Positions 1 to 9,778 of a stretch of DNA of 32,871 nt are shown in pieces (position 1 is the stretch's first letter; each line of letters begins with the position of its first letter). The position numbers were made by a program, and so were the translations under genes. Below the pieces are notes generated by a model that saw nothing but the letters and a program-made list of their open reading frames with translations, was not told the origin of the DNA and searched no databases. The stretch comes from Symsagittifera roscoffensis (Eukaryota > Xenacoelomorpha > Acoela > Convolutidae), in assembly GCF_963678635.1 (NCBI RefSeq), contig NW_026971669.1, positions 1-32,871 of the forward strand, in the 5' to 3' direction.

Positions 1-312
1 CAGAGTCGCTACAGCATTTACTGCAATTACAGTGAAATGATTACCGTCACAAGTTCCGGAGGGCATAAACCTCGTAATGACATAGACACAAAGAGGTCAG
101 GCGCTAACTGTGGTTCGCTGGAGCATCACGTCTCAGCCTGTTCAACTTATAAACAAAACATGAAAGCGAACGGTTGGTATTTCCTTGACGACGTGGAGGC
201 AACTGAGGAGGATTACGAGAAGTATGTTAGAGGACTTATAATGAAATATGCACAAAGATGTTTCTTTTGTAATCTGGAAGGGCAATTCAAATGTGATTGT
301 ACTCAATTTTAG
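1..312 (+). pseudogene. gag: gag nucleocapsid region, copy A (partial)
   Basis: The frame is open from base 1 to the TAG at 310-312. Two decayed CCHC zinc knuckles are visible. The first, NCGSLEHHVSAC, keeps the second Cys, the His and the last Cys, but the expected first Cys is lost. The second, CFFCNLEGQFKCDC, has Gln where His is expected. Such knuckles bind the element's RNA in gag. The region upstream lies outside the window; copy B shows what it should be. Copies A and B differ here at three bases. The stop just after the second knuckle is shared by both copies. Confidence 0.8.
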
Positions 313-1142
313 GATGAAGTAGCAGAGGAGGCGAAGCATCCTCGCCACAAAGAAGCGTTTCAGGAGTAAAGGCCAGTCGAGCACGCCTAATGAACGAGCT
401 GAGTCAGATAAGAAAGAAGTGCCACAAGGTACCTTCATGATCAAGAGGGTGAAGACCTTGTCGGATGATGCAATTGCCTCAAGCCTAGAGATTGTCCCAG
501 CTAATGCGCTTAAGGAGGATTTTGTCTGAGCGGATCGAACCGCTCTACAGAAGGTTCAACGTAAACTAGCTGCGATAGAAGTCGAACACAGGGCGAGGTC
601 TGAACTAGAGAAAACGGAGTTGCGTGAAAACTTGGGTGCACTGGAGAAAACCAGTGAAAGTAGAAGAAACCAGGAACCTAAGAGCCGAGGTTTGAAGCTG
701 AGTTTCATCTCAGGGAAGACCTTCGGAATGACAAGAGAAGGAAGGAAGCTGATGTCAATCATCGGTTGCGGGTCATTAGGTGGTGAAAACTTGAGTGAGC
801 ATCCTGAGTTTACCCTGGTACACATGGATATCTATGCAAATTACTTGAGAGAAAAAGATCCTAAGTTGGACTCCAGGGTGATGAGAGCTTTACTCACAAC
901 AGGTGGGCCGAGGCTGATGAGGTAGACGGGCATCAAATGGAAGTCTATGGTCAATACCGAATCCTGATGAATGTGGATGGCATAAACACCTACACGAAGC
1001 CTCACGTGACGAATGGAAAAGATCAATAAGGCCGGATCTACATCGGACAAGAAAAGCTCAAAGTACGACGAATTGAACACAATGCCATGATTGAGCAGGA
1101 CGCAGTCAACAAAAGAATGAACGAATTGAAGTTTTTTTAAAT
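313..1142 (+). pseudogene. gag C-terminal / pre-protease region, copy A
   Basis: This segment connects the gag knuckles to pol. Charged, helix-prone fragments appear in shifting frames. The clearest is frame 2 at 620-925, with ISGKTFGMTREGRKLMSII and YLREKDPKLDSRVMRALL. Copy A has a private 1-base loss near 926 that closes this frame; copy B stays open to 10496. Protein identity ends near 1110 (HNAMIEQDAV). By 1143 the sequence is already in the linker before reverse transcriptase, so the aspartic protease normally found between them appears to be deleted. No D-S/T-G signature is seen in any frame. Confidence 0.6.
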
Positions 1143-1557
1143 ATGTTTTCTATGAAACCGGAGACACACGATGGGCTGTCTAGTTGCTCGAGTTTTGCTG
1201 AGAGACCGACAGAGACAGAATTAGCGGCAAACAAACTAGTCCTATCTGAGATAGAACATCTGAAAAGCAAAATATCGGATAAGGAACTGGACTCCCTTAG
1301 AGAAGTGTTGAATCGCAACGCAGACGTTCTTTCGCAACACAAAGCCGACATAGGTTGTTGCAATTTTGTGGAAAGTGAGAAAGAGATAGAAGAGGGTTCG
1401 GTACCTCAGAGGGAGGGAGCTACGAGAGTAACCCAACATAAGTCAGAAGCATATTAAAGAGAAATTGAGATGCCAGTAGAATATGACATGACTGAGCCAT
1501 CAAATCGCCATGGGCCTGTGGCTTCGTTATGGCTTAAAAGAAAGGGGGCAGCTTAGG
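1143..1557 (+). pseudogene. pol: Protease-RT linker and RT fingers, copy A
   Basis: Frame 0 gives a charged linker (SKISDKELDSLREVLNRNADV) leading to HKADIGCCNF and EEGSVPQREGATRV, which sit where gypsy RT has its N-terminal H-x-I and P-x-x-x-x-R-x-x-P block. The TAA at 1455-1457 is private to copy A (two adjacent G-to-A changes against TGG in B). The frame then slips from 0 to 1 in the G run near 1545, just before the K-x-G-Q-L-R motif that opens the palm domain. This part of pol folds as the RT fingers in functional relatives. Confidence 0.75.
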
Positions 1558-2811
1558 GTTTTTTGCGAAATCCGCTATTTGAATGCAGTAACGATGAAGT
1601 ATGCATACACGATCCCTCGCATGGACGAAAGTCTCTCGAAGTTGGGAGCCGCAAAACTCTTCACGACGTTGGATTGAGAGAAGACGGGTTTTGTGTGCGA
1701 ACTGGGACTGTTCCATTGGGAGAGAATGCCATTTGGACTATGCAATGCGACAGCTACGTTTGAACAATTGATGGCCCAAGTGCTCACGAATGTAACAAAG
1801 GAATATTGAAACCTCATAATTTGTTTCGCTGATGACGTTGTGATTGCAACACCAACACCGAATGATCACATAGAGAGACTGGACGAAGTCCTAATTTGCA
1901 TGAAACAAGCCGGCTTGAATTGTAAGCCGTCGAAATGCGAGATCCTGAGGGACTCAATAAAATGTCTAGGACGCCTTGTTGATACGCACGGAGTCAGACC
2001 AGACACTGAAGTGATTGAACTAGTGCTGACATGGAAACCACCAAAGACCGATGCACCATTAATGAGTTCTATCGGCGTCGCTAACTATTACCGAGAATCC
2101 ATTAAAAGGTATGCCGATAGCATATAGCCTATGCGGCAACTTTTTGCAAATTGAGGGCAAGAAGTGTTCAGCATGACTGACGAGGCTCAAATATCTTTTG
2201 AGAACATCAATTACGATTTCTGTGAGGCTGAAGTCTTTGGCATGCCGACCGAGAATGGAATGTTCGTGATGGACACCGACGCAGCAGTATTCGCTATCTC
2301 GGGCATACTCCATCAGGAATAAGAATGGAATGGGAGGACTGTTCTGCTACTCATAGTTAATGGGAACAAAGTTCTTAGCGACACCGAGATAAAATATGGT
2401 GCACCGAAAGCGGAGATGTTTGCAGTAATTACTTTTGTGGAGAAGTATAGAGCCTACTTATGGAGTGCTTCATTTAAATTGCGCGTAGACAATAGAGCTC
2501 TCGCTTGGCTGAAGACTTATTTGAGAGATCAGAGCGACAACGGTTGATGGATTGTACGCCTGGATGGCTACCACATGGTTATACAGCACCGAGCATGTGA
2601 CAAACACCAAAATTCCGACAGCTTTAGTAAGAAAACAGAGTTTCATGAGCGATTGGAAGAGAAGCTAGCTAACCAGGCAGAGATTATGGATGGTTTTTCC
2701 TTTCTGGACAAAGACACCTGTGACAGCTGCCACACACCAGATGGCTTGAAAAGTGAGGGCATCCCATACCAGGGCACCCCGAACTTCCTGCCGAAAGAGC
2801 TGCCGAGATAA
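1555..2811 (+). pseudogene. pol: Reverse transcriptase and RNase H, copy A
   Basis: One frame (frame 1) runs through 1555-2811 with five internal stops: TGA 1675, TGA 1807, TAG 2125, TAA 2320 and TGA 2545. RT landmarks are RVFCEIRYLNAVT, TTLD (motif A Asp at 1672-1674), MPFGLCNATATF at about 1726, and FADD (motif C, usually YxDD) at 1825-1836, followed by LNCKPSKCEIL and a GVANYYRE thumb motif. Only the stop separates TTLD from EKTGF, so the block normally following motif A (D-L-x-S-G-Y-x-Q) is missing; a deletion of about 40 bp is inferred. RNase H follows with FVMDTDAA, KYGAPKAEM, RVDNRAL and HRACDKHQNSDS. The enzyme would have copied element RNA into DNA. All of these lesions are shared with copy B. 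Confidence 0.92.
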
Positions 2812-3812
2812 AGCTGTTGGCAAAAGTTAAACCAGTTCCATTGGACTTGTTAATGCGCTCCAACCTGGTACAACAAGAACTTACCAGGCTAGGTATCAAT
2901 AGTATAGCGCTGCTGAACAAAACGGTGAGAGTAGCACCGGATGTAATGCAAAAGCTCCGCCATCTGCTTGATAGAAAGATTGAAAGGCAGGACCATGAAT
3001 TGATGGAAACCATGGAGAAACTGACCATCAAAAGAAAAGAAGAGAAAATACCGTTAGCAATCCGGAGTCGGGTTGTTGAAAAGGATTGCCAATCAATAGT
3101 GAACACGCTTGTGGACTCGATAACGAAGGTCGTCTTATTGAGAACATCATACCTTGAACGTCAACATTTGACCAGCACTCAGCCTACTCAGGGAGTCGGT
3201 ATTGAACTGAAATCAAGTAAGCCAGAGAGGGTTCAGTGCGTTGATGCAAAGACGGAATACGAGTCGTGCTCGAACTGTTCATCCGGAGATGAGACATTGG
3301 TCGGGGAGTCAACGCAGGAAAGTGTCAGACACAGTACGGGGAATCGGGCTCCATCAGGCCTGAATAAATTGTCTCGGGAGTCAATACCAGGACAACTGAG
3401 GGACAGGATTTTGTCCGGGGAATCGAGAAACATGAAGAATAAGTCTGAAGTTGACTGTGTTGACACCATCAGCTCGAGTGATGAAGCGAAGTCTCAAACC
3501 TGAAGGAACGGGTCTGAAACGACTTAAAATACAGACGCATCAGAGATAGCGATCCGTTCGTTACGAGTGGAATGGAAACAGCGCGGGCTAGACCGAGAGA
3601 TGCATCAAGACCCAGACAGAGATAGATATAAATCCGATGAGGAAGTCACTGTAGTCGATCATGCCGCAGACGAACTTGAGTTGGTAGCAGTGTCGAAGCG
3701 TCCGACTGGCGTCCGTACTAATCTGGAACCCTTGGAAACGACACTTTTGAAAAAGATATGGTGTGTTAAAATGATAGACGATGCCCATGCTCCGGAAGTA
3801 ATTAGCGGATAA
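2802..3812 (+). pseudogene. Long spacer ORF between RNase H and integrase, copy A
   Basis: Frame 0 is open from 2802 to the TGA at 3501-3503 (233 codons), the longest stop-free stretch of the element. It resumes at 3567-3812 in the same frame. It starts AEIKLLAKVKPVPLDLLM, continues with a helix-prone charged part (RNLV..., KLRHLLDRKIERQDHELME), and ends Ser/Glu/Asp-rich (SCSNCSSGDETLVGEST). No catalytic motif is recognisable. Gypsy elements usually have a much shorter tether here. The preceding stop-laden RNase H frame joins it by a single frame slip near 2800. The nucleotide sequence from 2229 to 3571 appears identical in copies A and B. Confidence 0.6.
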
Positions 3813-4680
3813 CTAAACGAGATGAAGACATATTTGAAAGCCAGATACAGACTGTCGGATCTTTTAAGGGCTCAGCAAAACGATAGGATTACTAGCAATT
3901 TAAAGAGATGGATAGAAAACGGAGCACTCGATAAAGTTGATCTATATTGGACAGTTATGAGGTTCTGAAGCATTTTTACACGAGAAGAAGGGATTTATTT
4001 TGCTTGAACAAAGACGGTATTGTGGCTTGAGAGCGTAAAGAAGAAGACAGAGTCCTTTTCAAATAGAATTCGATAACTGTATCAAACTGAACTAATATTT
4101 CGCTCGCACGACCAGATGGGCCATCAAGTCGTTGACAAAGTGTATAACAGGATACAGAAGCGGTTTGAATGGCCTGGCTCGAAAAAAGCCTCTGAAAAAT
4201 GGTTTTCTACATGTCTGTCATGTCAACAGGGGAAGGACCCCAGAAAGCCGAGTTTTCCCTTGCAGTCGATAGAATTGTCAGTTTTCAATGAATCGATCAT
4301 CAGAAAATGTGCATGACCTCCACAGGCTATAACCAAGAGCTGGTAATTATAGATCATTACACGAAAAACGCAGAGGGAATCCCCTGCTTGACAGCATCAG
4401 CGGATGAAATTGTGATCTTTTATTTAGTGTCTGGATTGCTAGACATGTCTGCCCGATCTTATTCCAGTCATCCAAATGACAAATGACATGAGACGAATGA
4501 CTTGATCCAGAGGCATAATCGCACATTAGATTCCGTGCTGAGGATTTTTTTTGCTCACGATACATGGACGACTGGGATAGGCACTTGACGCAGGTGATGG
4601 GCGCGTAAAATAAAACTGAACACTCAACTACCGGAAATAGTACTGAACACTCAACTACCGGAATCAGCCCACGCATGATG
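3813..4680 (+). pseudogene. pol: Integrase zinc domain and core remnant, copy A
   Basis: LKARYRLSDLLRAQQND resembles the segment that precedes gypsy integrases. In frame 0 the zinc domain reads RSHDQMGHQ...CLSCQQ. His codons at 4107 and 4122 and Cys codons at 4212 and 4221 give H-x4-H-x29-C-x2-C, a canonical spacing. A TGA at 4314 and a slip to frame 2 follow. The core begins ELVIIDHYTKNAE (first catalytic Asp at 4352-4354), but only about 49 codons separate this from LIQRHNRTLDSVLR, so the stretch holding the second Asp is lost. The catalytic Glu position before x-x-N-R-T-L reads Gln. A 27-bp in-frame duplication sits at 4615-4668. Integration activity is impossible. Confidence 0.85.
4615..4668 (+). 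repeat. 27-bp direct duplication in integrase remnant, copy A
   Basis: Two adjacent 27-base units begin actgaacactcaactaccgg at 4615 and 4642. They differ only in the last few bases. Being a multiple of three, the duplication encodes NTQLPE twice. The identical duplication is present in copy B at 14082-14135, so it predates the 9.5-kb duplication. Confidence 0.9.
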
Positions 4681-5221
4681 TTAATAAGTCACGAAAAATC
4701 TCTACCGCTAACGTTATTTTATCCTGAATATGAGAGAAGAAAAACGGCACCGCAAACATACGTAGGGGATGTGATAACATGGCAACAAGAGCTTAATATT
4801 TTGTGCCGACGTAACACGCAGTAGGCCCAAGTCAGGCAAAAGAAGAGATTCGATAAGAGTACCACTGACTCCAAAGCTTACTCGGTGAAGGACTATGTCT
4901 GGGTCTTCCAAGGAATTGTTCCGACAAGGGAACAAGAAAATTGCTGAAAAATATTCGTGGTTCATTTTAGATAACCGAAGTGCATCAAGGTGATCGTTCT
5001 TATCGAATGAGCACTGCACTCACTATGAAAACATTAAACAGCACAATGCCTCGTCGGAAGACTGATGCATCCCAGCTGACATGCATGAGCATGACTACTT
5101 GATAGTGGAACCAGCTTGAGAAGTGATTTTGGCGGGACATACACGACAAGAACGACGGAAATGAGGTAGTGAATGACTGTGATCTGTCATTGGACTTAGA
5201 ATTAACTGAGCGATAGAGGTG
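4681..5221 (+). pseudogene. pol: Integrase C-terminal region, heavily decayed, copy A
   Basis: Only fragments remain, in shifting frames: YPEYERRKTAP at about 4732, SVKDYVWVFQG at about 4882 (the D-Y-V-W-V type strand that opens the gypsy integrase C-terminal module), and EKYSWFILDNRSA at about 4946. A segment reading HEHDYLIVEPA precedes the acidic 3' ORF. In functional relatives this module helps DNA binding and target choice. Assignment rests mainly on position between the integrase core and the 3' ORF. Confidence 0.5.
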
Positions 5222-5881
5222 GATGATGAAACTCTAATTTATACCGAGGAGGACTAGAACAATCCAGAGCAGACAGGAAATGACAAAGGCGTAGAATATA
5301 AATTTCCCTGGACTATGGATACCAGACAGAGCAAGAGAGGAAGAGACAAAAAGATACACAACCAGTTTGAGGAGGATTTTGTCGTAGACAGAATTGTACT
5401 GGACAAGGTGACGGAAACAATAGTGGGTTTGGATGAGATAATGATCTCTCAGGATATCGAACTGTTTAAAGATCCAGACTGGATTGACTATCAATCGCAG
5501 CCGGAGTTGGAGTTCAAACCTGAAGAAGAACAAATGCACGAGCAGGAGTTGAAGACTTTGCGAGTGCTCGAATGGCTCTATGATATACGTGCAGATCCAA
5601 AATAGACGATAATGACGATACAGTTAGTCGACCAGTCCAGCATAAAATACATCAGTCTCGACAACACTGAATCGAACTGGATCGCTCCAGATGGCCCATT
5701 GTGTGCTTCCGAATCGAACATCCGGAGACGTCGATGGATGGTTCGTCCGCGTAGTGGGGGTAGGACTCACTCACACCAAAAAACTTATCATCAAAAAATT
5801 GAAATTGGCAAGGGAGACATGGGAACTGGAAACATAGGGAGGAAACCAACCAAGTCTTTACCTACCAAATCTTTTCTTTAA
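5222..5881 (+). pseudogene. Acidic 3' ORF after integrase, copy A
   Basis: Frame 2 gives VDDETLIYTEED, a TAG, then ATG at 5315 opening 95 codons rich in Asp and Glu (FEEDFVVDRIVLDKVTE, IELFKDPDWIDYQSQ, LKTLRVLEWLYDIRADPK). After a single TAG at 5603 the same frame runs to 5881 (SIKYISLDNTESNWIAPDGP, then a basic stretch). There is no signal peptide, membrane segment or furin-like site, so I do not call it env. It may be the C-terminal tail of pol or a linker to the macro-like domain. Copy B has the same structure with a few substitutions. Confidence 0.55.
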
Positions 5882-6333
5882 CAACATCATTGTGACAGAC
5901 AGTGATTTTATACTCACGGAACGCACGTGCACTATAGGGATAATTGCGGATGTAAGTGTAAAAACAGCACTAGCGGCCAAGTTCAAAAGTGAGTATAAGA
6001 ATATCGAGTACTTATAGAAACAGAGGCCTGGTGTAGGAGGGATGATAGCGCTGTCCCCTGATGCATCACAAATACCGAGAAAATACCTGTGTTTTTTTGG
6101 TAACCAAAGCCACAGATAGGCAACACGTGAACCCCAAAACTTAGTGCTGGCACTAACCCGACTCAGGGAATTCCTTGTTGAGAGGGGAGTGACCTCGCTC
6201 TTTTTACAGGTGTATGATCCCAATAGGGAAAAACTGCATCCCAGACAGCTATATGCTCTAGTGCATGTGACTTTTTTTGGAAACGGACATAGAAGTGTTC
6301 CTGCATAAGAAATTTTATCTGAGCATATGCTAA
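5880..6333 (+). pseudogene. Macro domain-like 3' terminal ORF, copy A
   Basis: Frame 0 shows IIVTDSDFILTERTCTIGII, then KTALAAKFKSEY and, after a TAG at 6015, VGGMIALSPDASQIPRKYLC. Two frame slips flank a V-T-K-A-T segment in the T-rich stretch. The frame then resumes with VLALTRLREFLVERGVTSL. This order matches macro domains of the Poa1p/TARG1 type: an N-terminal strand, a helix ending A-x-x-F, a G-x-V strand, an L-V-T-K strand, and the N-L...AL...R...GVTSL helix-strand. Functional members bind or hydrolyse ADP-ribose esters. Copy A has a private extra T near 6276 that destroys the last strand, which is intact in copy B. See the copy B entry for the strongest evidence. Confidence 0.6.
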
Positions 6334-7442
6334 CGCTAAGAGTTATTTTGTTAGAACTAAGGGTCTTCTACGAGGTTTTTTTTAATATTCGGATTTGGCT
6401 ATTAGGATAGATAGTGAGTAGTTGGAAGCTTCTTAATTCGGGTTTTTTGGTGTAAAGGAGGGTATAGTAATATCGATTAACGACTATTTTAGGTTATCAC
6501 CCTTTTTACATATTTAATATCTCGCATTCTTTTCGGAAGTTATATACTAATTTGTCGAAACTTACAGATTTTCGACCAAACTGTTAACCCTAAATTTTTG
6601 TATATTCGAGTTTTTCGGACCGATATAAAACTTATGCGCAATTAGTTACTATGTAGTTCAGTCCCCCTAACAAAAAAAAACCGCGCGGGAAAAAGTCAGT
6701 AGAAATTGGCCAAAACAAATTTTTTCGATCGAATTTTTTCGTATTTTCTGAATTTCTTCAATATGTTTTGAGGATTGAAATCTTGAGTTTTTAGAGGCAA
6801 AGCGATAAAGTTTTTTGCCATAGGAGCTTCCTAGCATAGTGAGCTCATTTACTAGAACTTTTTGTTTTTAACTAACACTCCGAAGAGCGCCGTGGATAGG
6901 GTAGAGATTTAAAGGTCGGAAAATGAAGGAATTAGCGGGCGCAAACCAGAAAATTATTGGCCAAATTATTTCTAAAACAATTTTTGTCCAGTTTTTTGCA
7001 CTATTCTAGTACTGTACAGGGCCACTGCGCTCGTTTCAAGTTTTTTTGAGTACTCTCACAAACAAGTGTCCCTGAGAACCTATATAGGTAGTGATAAAAT
7101 GACAATTTAACTAACGCGATTCTGTTCTTTTTTCAAAGACTTACAAACCGATTGGAATAATTTTTAGAACCATAAGTCGATCATTTAATCATTTTTCTGA
7201 TCCACAACCGTTTTTAGGCTGATAGTTTCGAAAACGAATTTTTTTTTAGAATTCATCATCTTGTAGGGTCCAAGTTTTGGGGAACCCTCGGAGCGACGGA
7301 AATTTTAATAAAAAATCAATTTTTATCCCACAAGGTAGTTTGACTGGTTCAACTAACCTTCTTTTAATCAAGTAAGACCGCAATTGGAGGCTTCACCGCG
7401 GCTAAAACACTTGATTTTGCAATTTTTGGAGAACCCTACAAA

Positions 7443-7812
7443 GTAACCCTCCAGAGTCAGTTAAGCCCCTTAATCACCCTCCTTATTTAAGAGTTTTTGC
7501 GGAACCCAACGAAGTAATTCAAATATCCCCCGGGAGTAAATTTAGCCTATTCTAATTCACTTTGACACTGGCCAAAGATTCCTTCCAAACAAAAAATTGA
7601 TAATTCGTGAGTCTCTGGGAATCCTCCGAGGTAAACCCTCTGGAGTGTGCTATACCCCTTAACAACCCTCCTTATTGAAATTTGAAGAACACTCGGAAGT
7701 AGCTTAGATGCTTAAGTACCCACCGAAATAAACCTCCGAAGTAAGTTAATTGTTTGAGCACCCGAAATAACCCTCAGGAGTGTACTAAGCTCCTTAACAA
7801 CCCTACTTGATG
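7443..7812 (+). repeat. Diverged tandem repeats upstream of TATA box
   Basis: A motif of about 45 bases built on taaccctc-(c/t)-(a/g)gagt...ccttaa-caaccct appears at 7443, 7631 and 7767 (spacings about 188 and 136). Fainter relatives such as gaaccctcggag and cccaccgaaataaacctccgaagtaa lie around and between them. Repeats of this sort are common in the U3 of LTRs, where they act as enhancers or spacers. Function here is not shown. Confidence 0.6.
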
Positions 7813-7835
7813 AAAAAAAGGGTCCCTCCAAGACA

Positions 7836-7843
7836 TATATAAG
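7836..7843 (+). promoter_or_regulatory. Candidate TATA box of LTR-like promoter
   Basis: The sequence tatataag follows the tandem repeat block and lies about 510 bases before the gag start at 8348. A transcription start about 30 bases downstream, near 7866, would be typical but cannot be read from the sequence. Confidence 0.4.
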
Positions 7844-7873
7844 AAGACGTCCGTGCGTGTATTAAGCTAGACA

Positions 7874-8074
7874 CACTCACTTGAGATGAAAAATTTCTTC
7901 CCTGTTCTCGTGCTTTTGAAATTGTGAGGATATGGGAGAGCTTTTGCCTAGATTTTCAAAACTTTCGATCAAATGTTGCCTTGAGCTACTTAGTAGGACA
8001 GCTCGGGCAATCGCAGGACACATAGAAGATTACCTAGGTGAGTGAAGTAGCAAAGAGACACTCACTTGAGATGA
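7874..8074 (+). repeat. Direct repeat cactcacttgagatga
   Basis: The 16-base sequence cactcacttgagatga occurs at 7874-7889 and 8059-8074, 185 bases apart and downstream of the TATA box. An extra A at -1, and a G-A before that in the second copy, extend the similarity only slightly. The repeat lies where the leader or R/U5 of the element would be. Confidence 0.7.
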
Positions 8075-8347
8075 CAGTGTCCTGAGTTTCGTTCATTTGG
8101 AGTGTTCCAATTTAGGAAAATGCTTATCGTTAAAATTAATTTTTTTGTGTCCTTATTGAGGCCATCACTGATATTTGACAAAAAATTGATTTGTTTCAAA
8201 CGAGGCAGTGACTTGATATAACTACAGCAAAAAATTGATTTTGATACGAGAGATAGCTGTCACCTATAGGGCGAGTTATTAATTTATTGAGTAATTGGGC
8301 TTTGTGTGTTGATTTTTATTCAATTCCTATAATGACAAAGTCGAGTA

Positions 8348-9778
8348 ATGAGTAAAGAATTCGAGCTAGTAGAGGAGGGTTCAACAGGGCCATGAGAGGC
8401 TTGTAGAAAAACTGGCAGACGCGAAATCACAGGCCAAATGCGATCAAATCCACTTGATTCAGTAAACCGATCTGTTCCCTGGGGAGATTTTGGCTCTAGC
8501 CATCAAGGAGTCTGAAGAAAGAGATTGCAGAATGACACGAGAGATTGAATGACTACTGAACAATCATGACAACACCTTTGCTCAAACGCTTACTAACTGG
8601 GAGAGTATATTGGACGCTAAGGCTTATGTTATGACCCGGAAGCTTGATGAAGTCCTGAACAGCAGCAACCAAGAAAGTCGCTCCAGTCCAAAGGAGAATT
8701 CGCATCAGACTACCGACGGATTCAGAGCCCCCAGACATTCACAGGCTCCCCCAAGATCGAGATCAAGTTTTGAGTCTAACCAAAGGGAGAGACCTAGGGT
8801 GGCCCCATCGAAGGTAGGTTGGACGGATCCATTCCCGCCAGTGCCTCACGTCAGATCGGTTCCAGACTTTACCACCGTTTGACATGATAGTACGATGCAG
8901 GCATCAAAAATTGAGACTTTAAACAAGTTTGTCAACAAACTCTCGAAATCTGCTGAGCGAGGAGAAAGGTCAGGAAGGACACTCAAAAAACCGAAGTCGT
9001 ACAAAGATGAGTCAAACGGCTGCAATAATACTCGGAGAGAGGTGATGAGGTTGCATTTTGAGGAAGAAAACCTCTCGATGAAACAGGATTGTATCGCGCT
9101 GACGGTCAATTAAGAAGGCACGGCAATGAACTCTGTTATTGTCCAAAGAGCAAATGAACGTGACAGTGCTCGTGAGATCTTTCACATCTTGCTGAATCGT
9201 TTCGGCTCGGGTGTGCAGGGGCATCAGATGATGGTAAAATTTGAAAAGAAGTGCCAAAGAAATGATGGGTCCATTGACACGTTTTGGATGACCTCGAGCT
9301 TGTCAGAATGAGAAGTAACCCTGACAAGAGAATCTCAGAAAGGAACTTAGCCACAGCCTCGAAATTCAGGTTGGCCATCCGCTTTACCTTGTCGGCCGAC
9401 TCCGTGTTCACGCTCAATGTTTTGCGAATGAAATCGCGTGAATATCTGCTCATATAGCCGAGGGTTCAGAGTCGCTACAGCATTTACTGCAATTACAGTG
9501 AAATGATTACCGTCACAAGTTCCGGAGGGCATAAACCTCGTAATGACATAGACACAAAGAGGTCAGGCGCTAACTGTGGTTCGCTGGAGCATCACGTCTC
9601 AGCCTGTTCAACTTATAAACAAAACATGAAAGCGAACGGTTGGTTTTTCCTTGACGACGTGGAGGCAACTGAGGAGGATTACGAGAAGTATGTTAGAGGA
9701 CTTATAATGAAATATGGACAAAGATGTTTCTTTTGTAATCTGGAAGGGCAATTCAAATGTGATTGTACTCAATTTTAG
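8348..9778 (+). pseudogene. gag: gag (capsid and nucleocapsid), copy B
   Basis: A likely start ATG is at 8348 (MSKEFELVEEGS). The frame slips near 8380 into frame 0, which reads LVEKLADAKSQAK, GEILALAIKESEERDCRM and a proline/serine/arginine-rich linker. A retrotransposon-gag capsid segment follows (PKSYKDESNGC, VMRLHFEEENLSMKQDCIAL, RANERDSAREIFHILLNRFG, MVKFEKKCQRNDGSIDTF). Frame 0 has stops at 8880, 9111 and 9309. At 9284 the reading moves to frame 2 (LDDLELVRMRSNPD, REYLLI, a TAG near 9455) and reaches the zinc knuckles, ending at TAG 9776. The knuckles lack one Cys and one His as in copy A. Gag packages element RNA; this copy cannot. Confidence 0.85.

Larger units (their letters stand above)
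1..6420 (+). mobile_element. Degenerate Ty3/gypsy-type retroelement, copy A (5' part outside window)
   Basis: Recognisable parts run in the gypsy order: gag zinc-knuckle region, reverse transcriptase with MPFGLCNA and FADD, RNase H with MDTDAA, integrase HHCC zinc domain and core remnant. They are followed by an acidic ORF and a macro-like remnant. Stop codons and frameshifts occur throughout, so no polyprotein can be made. The element enters from the left edge already inside gag. Bases 1-6420 match 9467-15886 at about 99.6%, so its missing 5' part should resemble 6421-9466. Private lesions of copy A are a 1-base deletion near 926, a TAA at 1455-1457 where copy B has TGG, and an extra T near 6276. 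Classification is firm; the clade within Ty3/gypsy is not assigned. Confidence 0.9.
1..6420 (+). repeat. Tandem unit, copy A (3' 6,420 bp)
   Basis: This matches 9467-15886 base for base apart from about 27 differences. The offset is 9466, becoming 9467 after the indel near 926 and returning to 9466 after the T-run indel near 6276. Homology stops at 6420 (copy A) and 15886 (copy B), both ending gtgagta, after which the sequences are unrelated. An offset of 9466 with homology ending at 6420 places the next unit's start exactly at 6421, which is a simple head-to-tail duplication. Confidence 0.93.
6421..8347 (+). other. Non-coding LTR-like region between copies A and B
   Basis: No gene is supported here; the longest frames are short and broken. 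The region is AT-rich with many T runs. It holds diverged tandem repeats (7443-7812), a TATA box (7836), and a 16-base direct repeat downstream of it, and is followed by gag at 8348. This layout suits a U3-R-U5 long terminal repeat plus leader. I could not define LTR ends (TG...CA), a primer-binding site, or a second LTR copy after 15886. Calling it an LTR is therefore inference from position and promoter-like features. Confidence 0.45.

Noticed and set aside
556-825. Minus-strand open frames along copies A and B (for example 556-825, 2684-3106, 4347-4676)
   Set aside because: They mirror the + strand coding remnants, have Ser/Leu/Phe-rich antisense composition and show no domain.
5222-5881. 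Envelope gene after integrase
   Set aside because: No signal peptide, membrane segment, cleavage site or Cys pattern; the protein is acidic and then basic.
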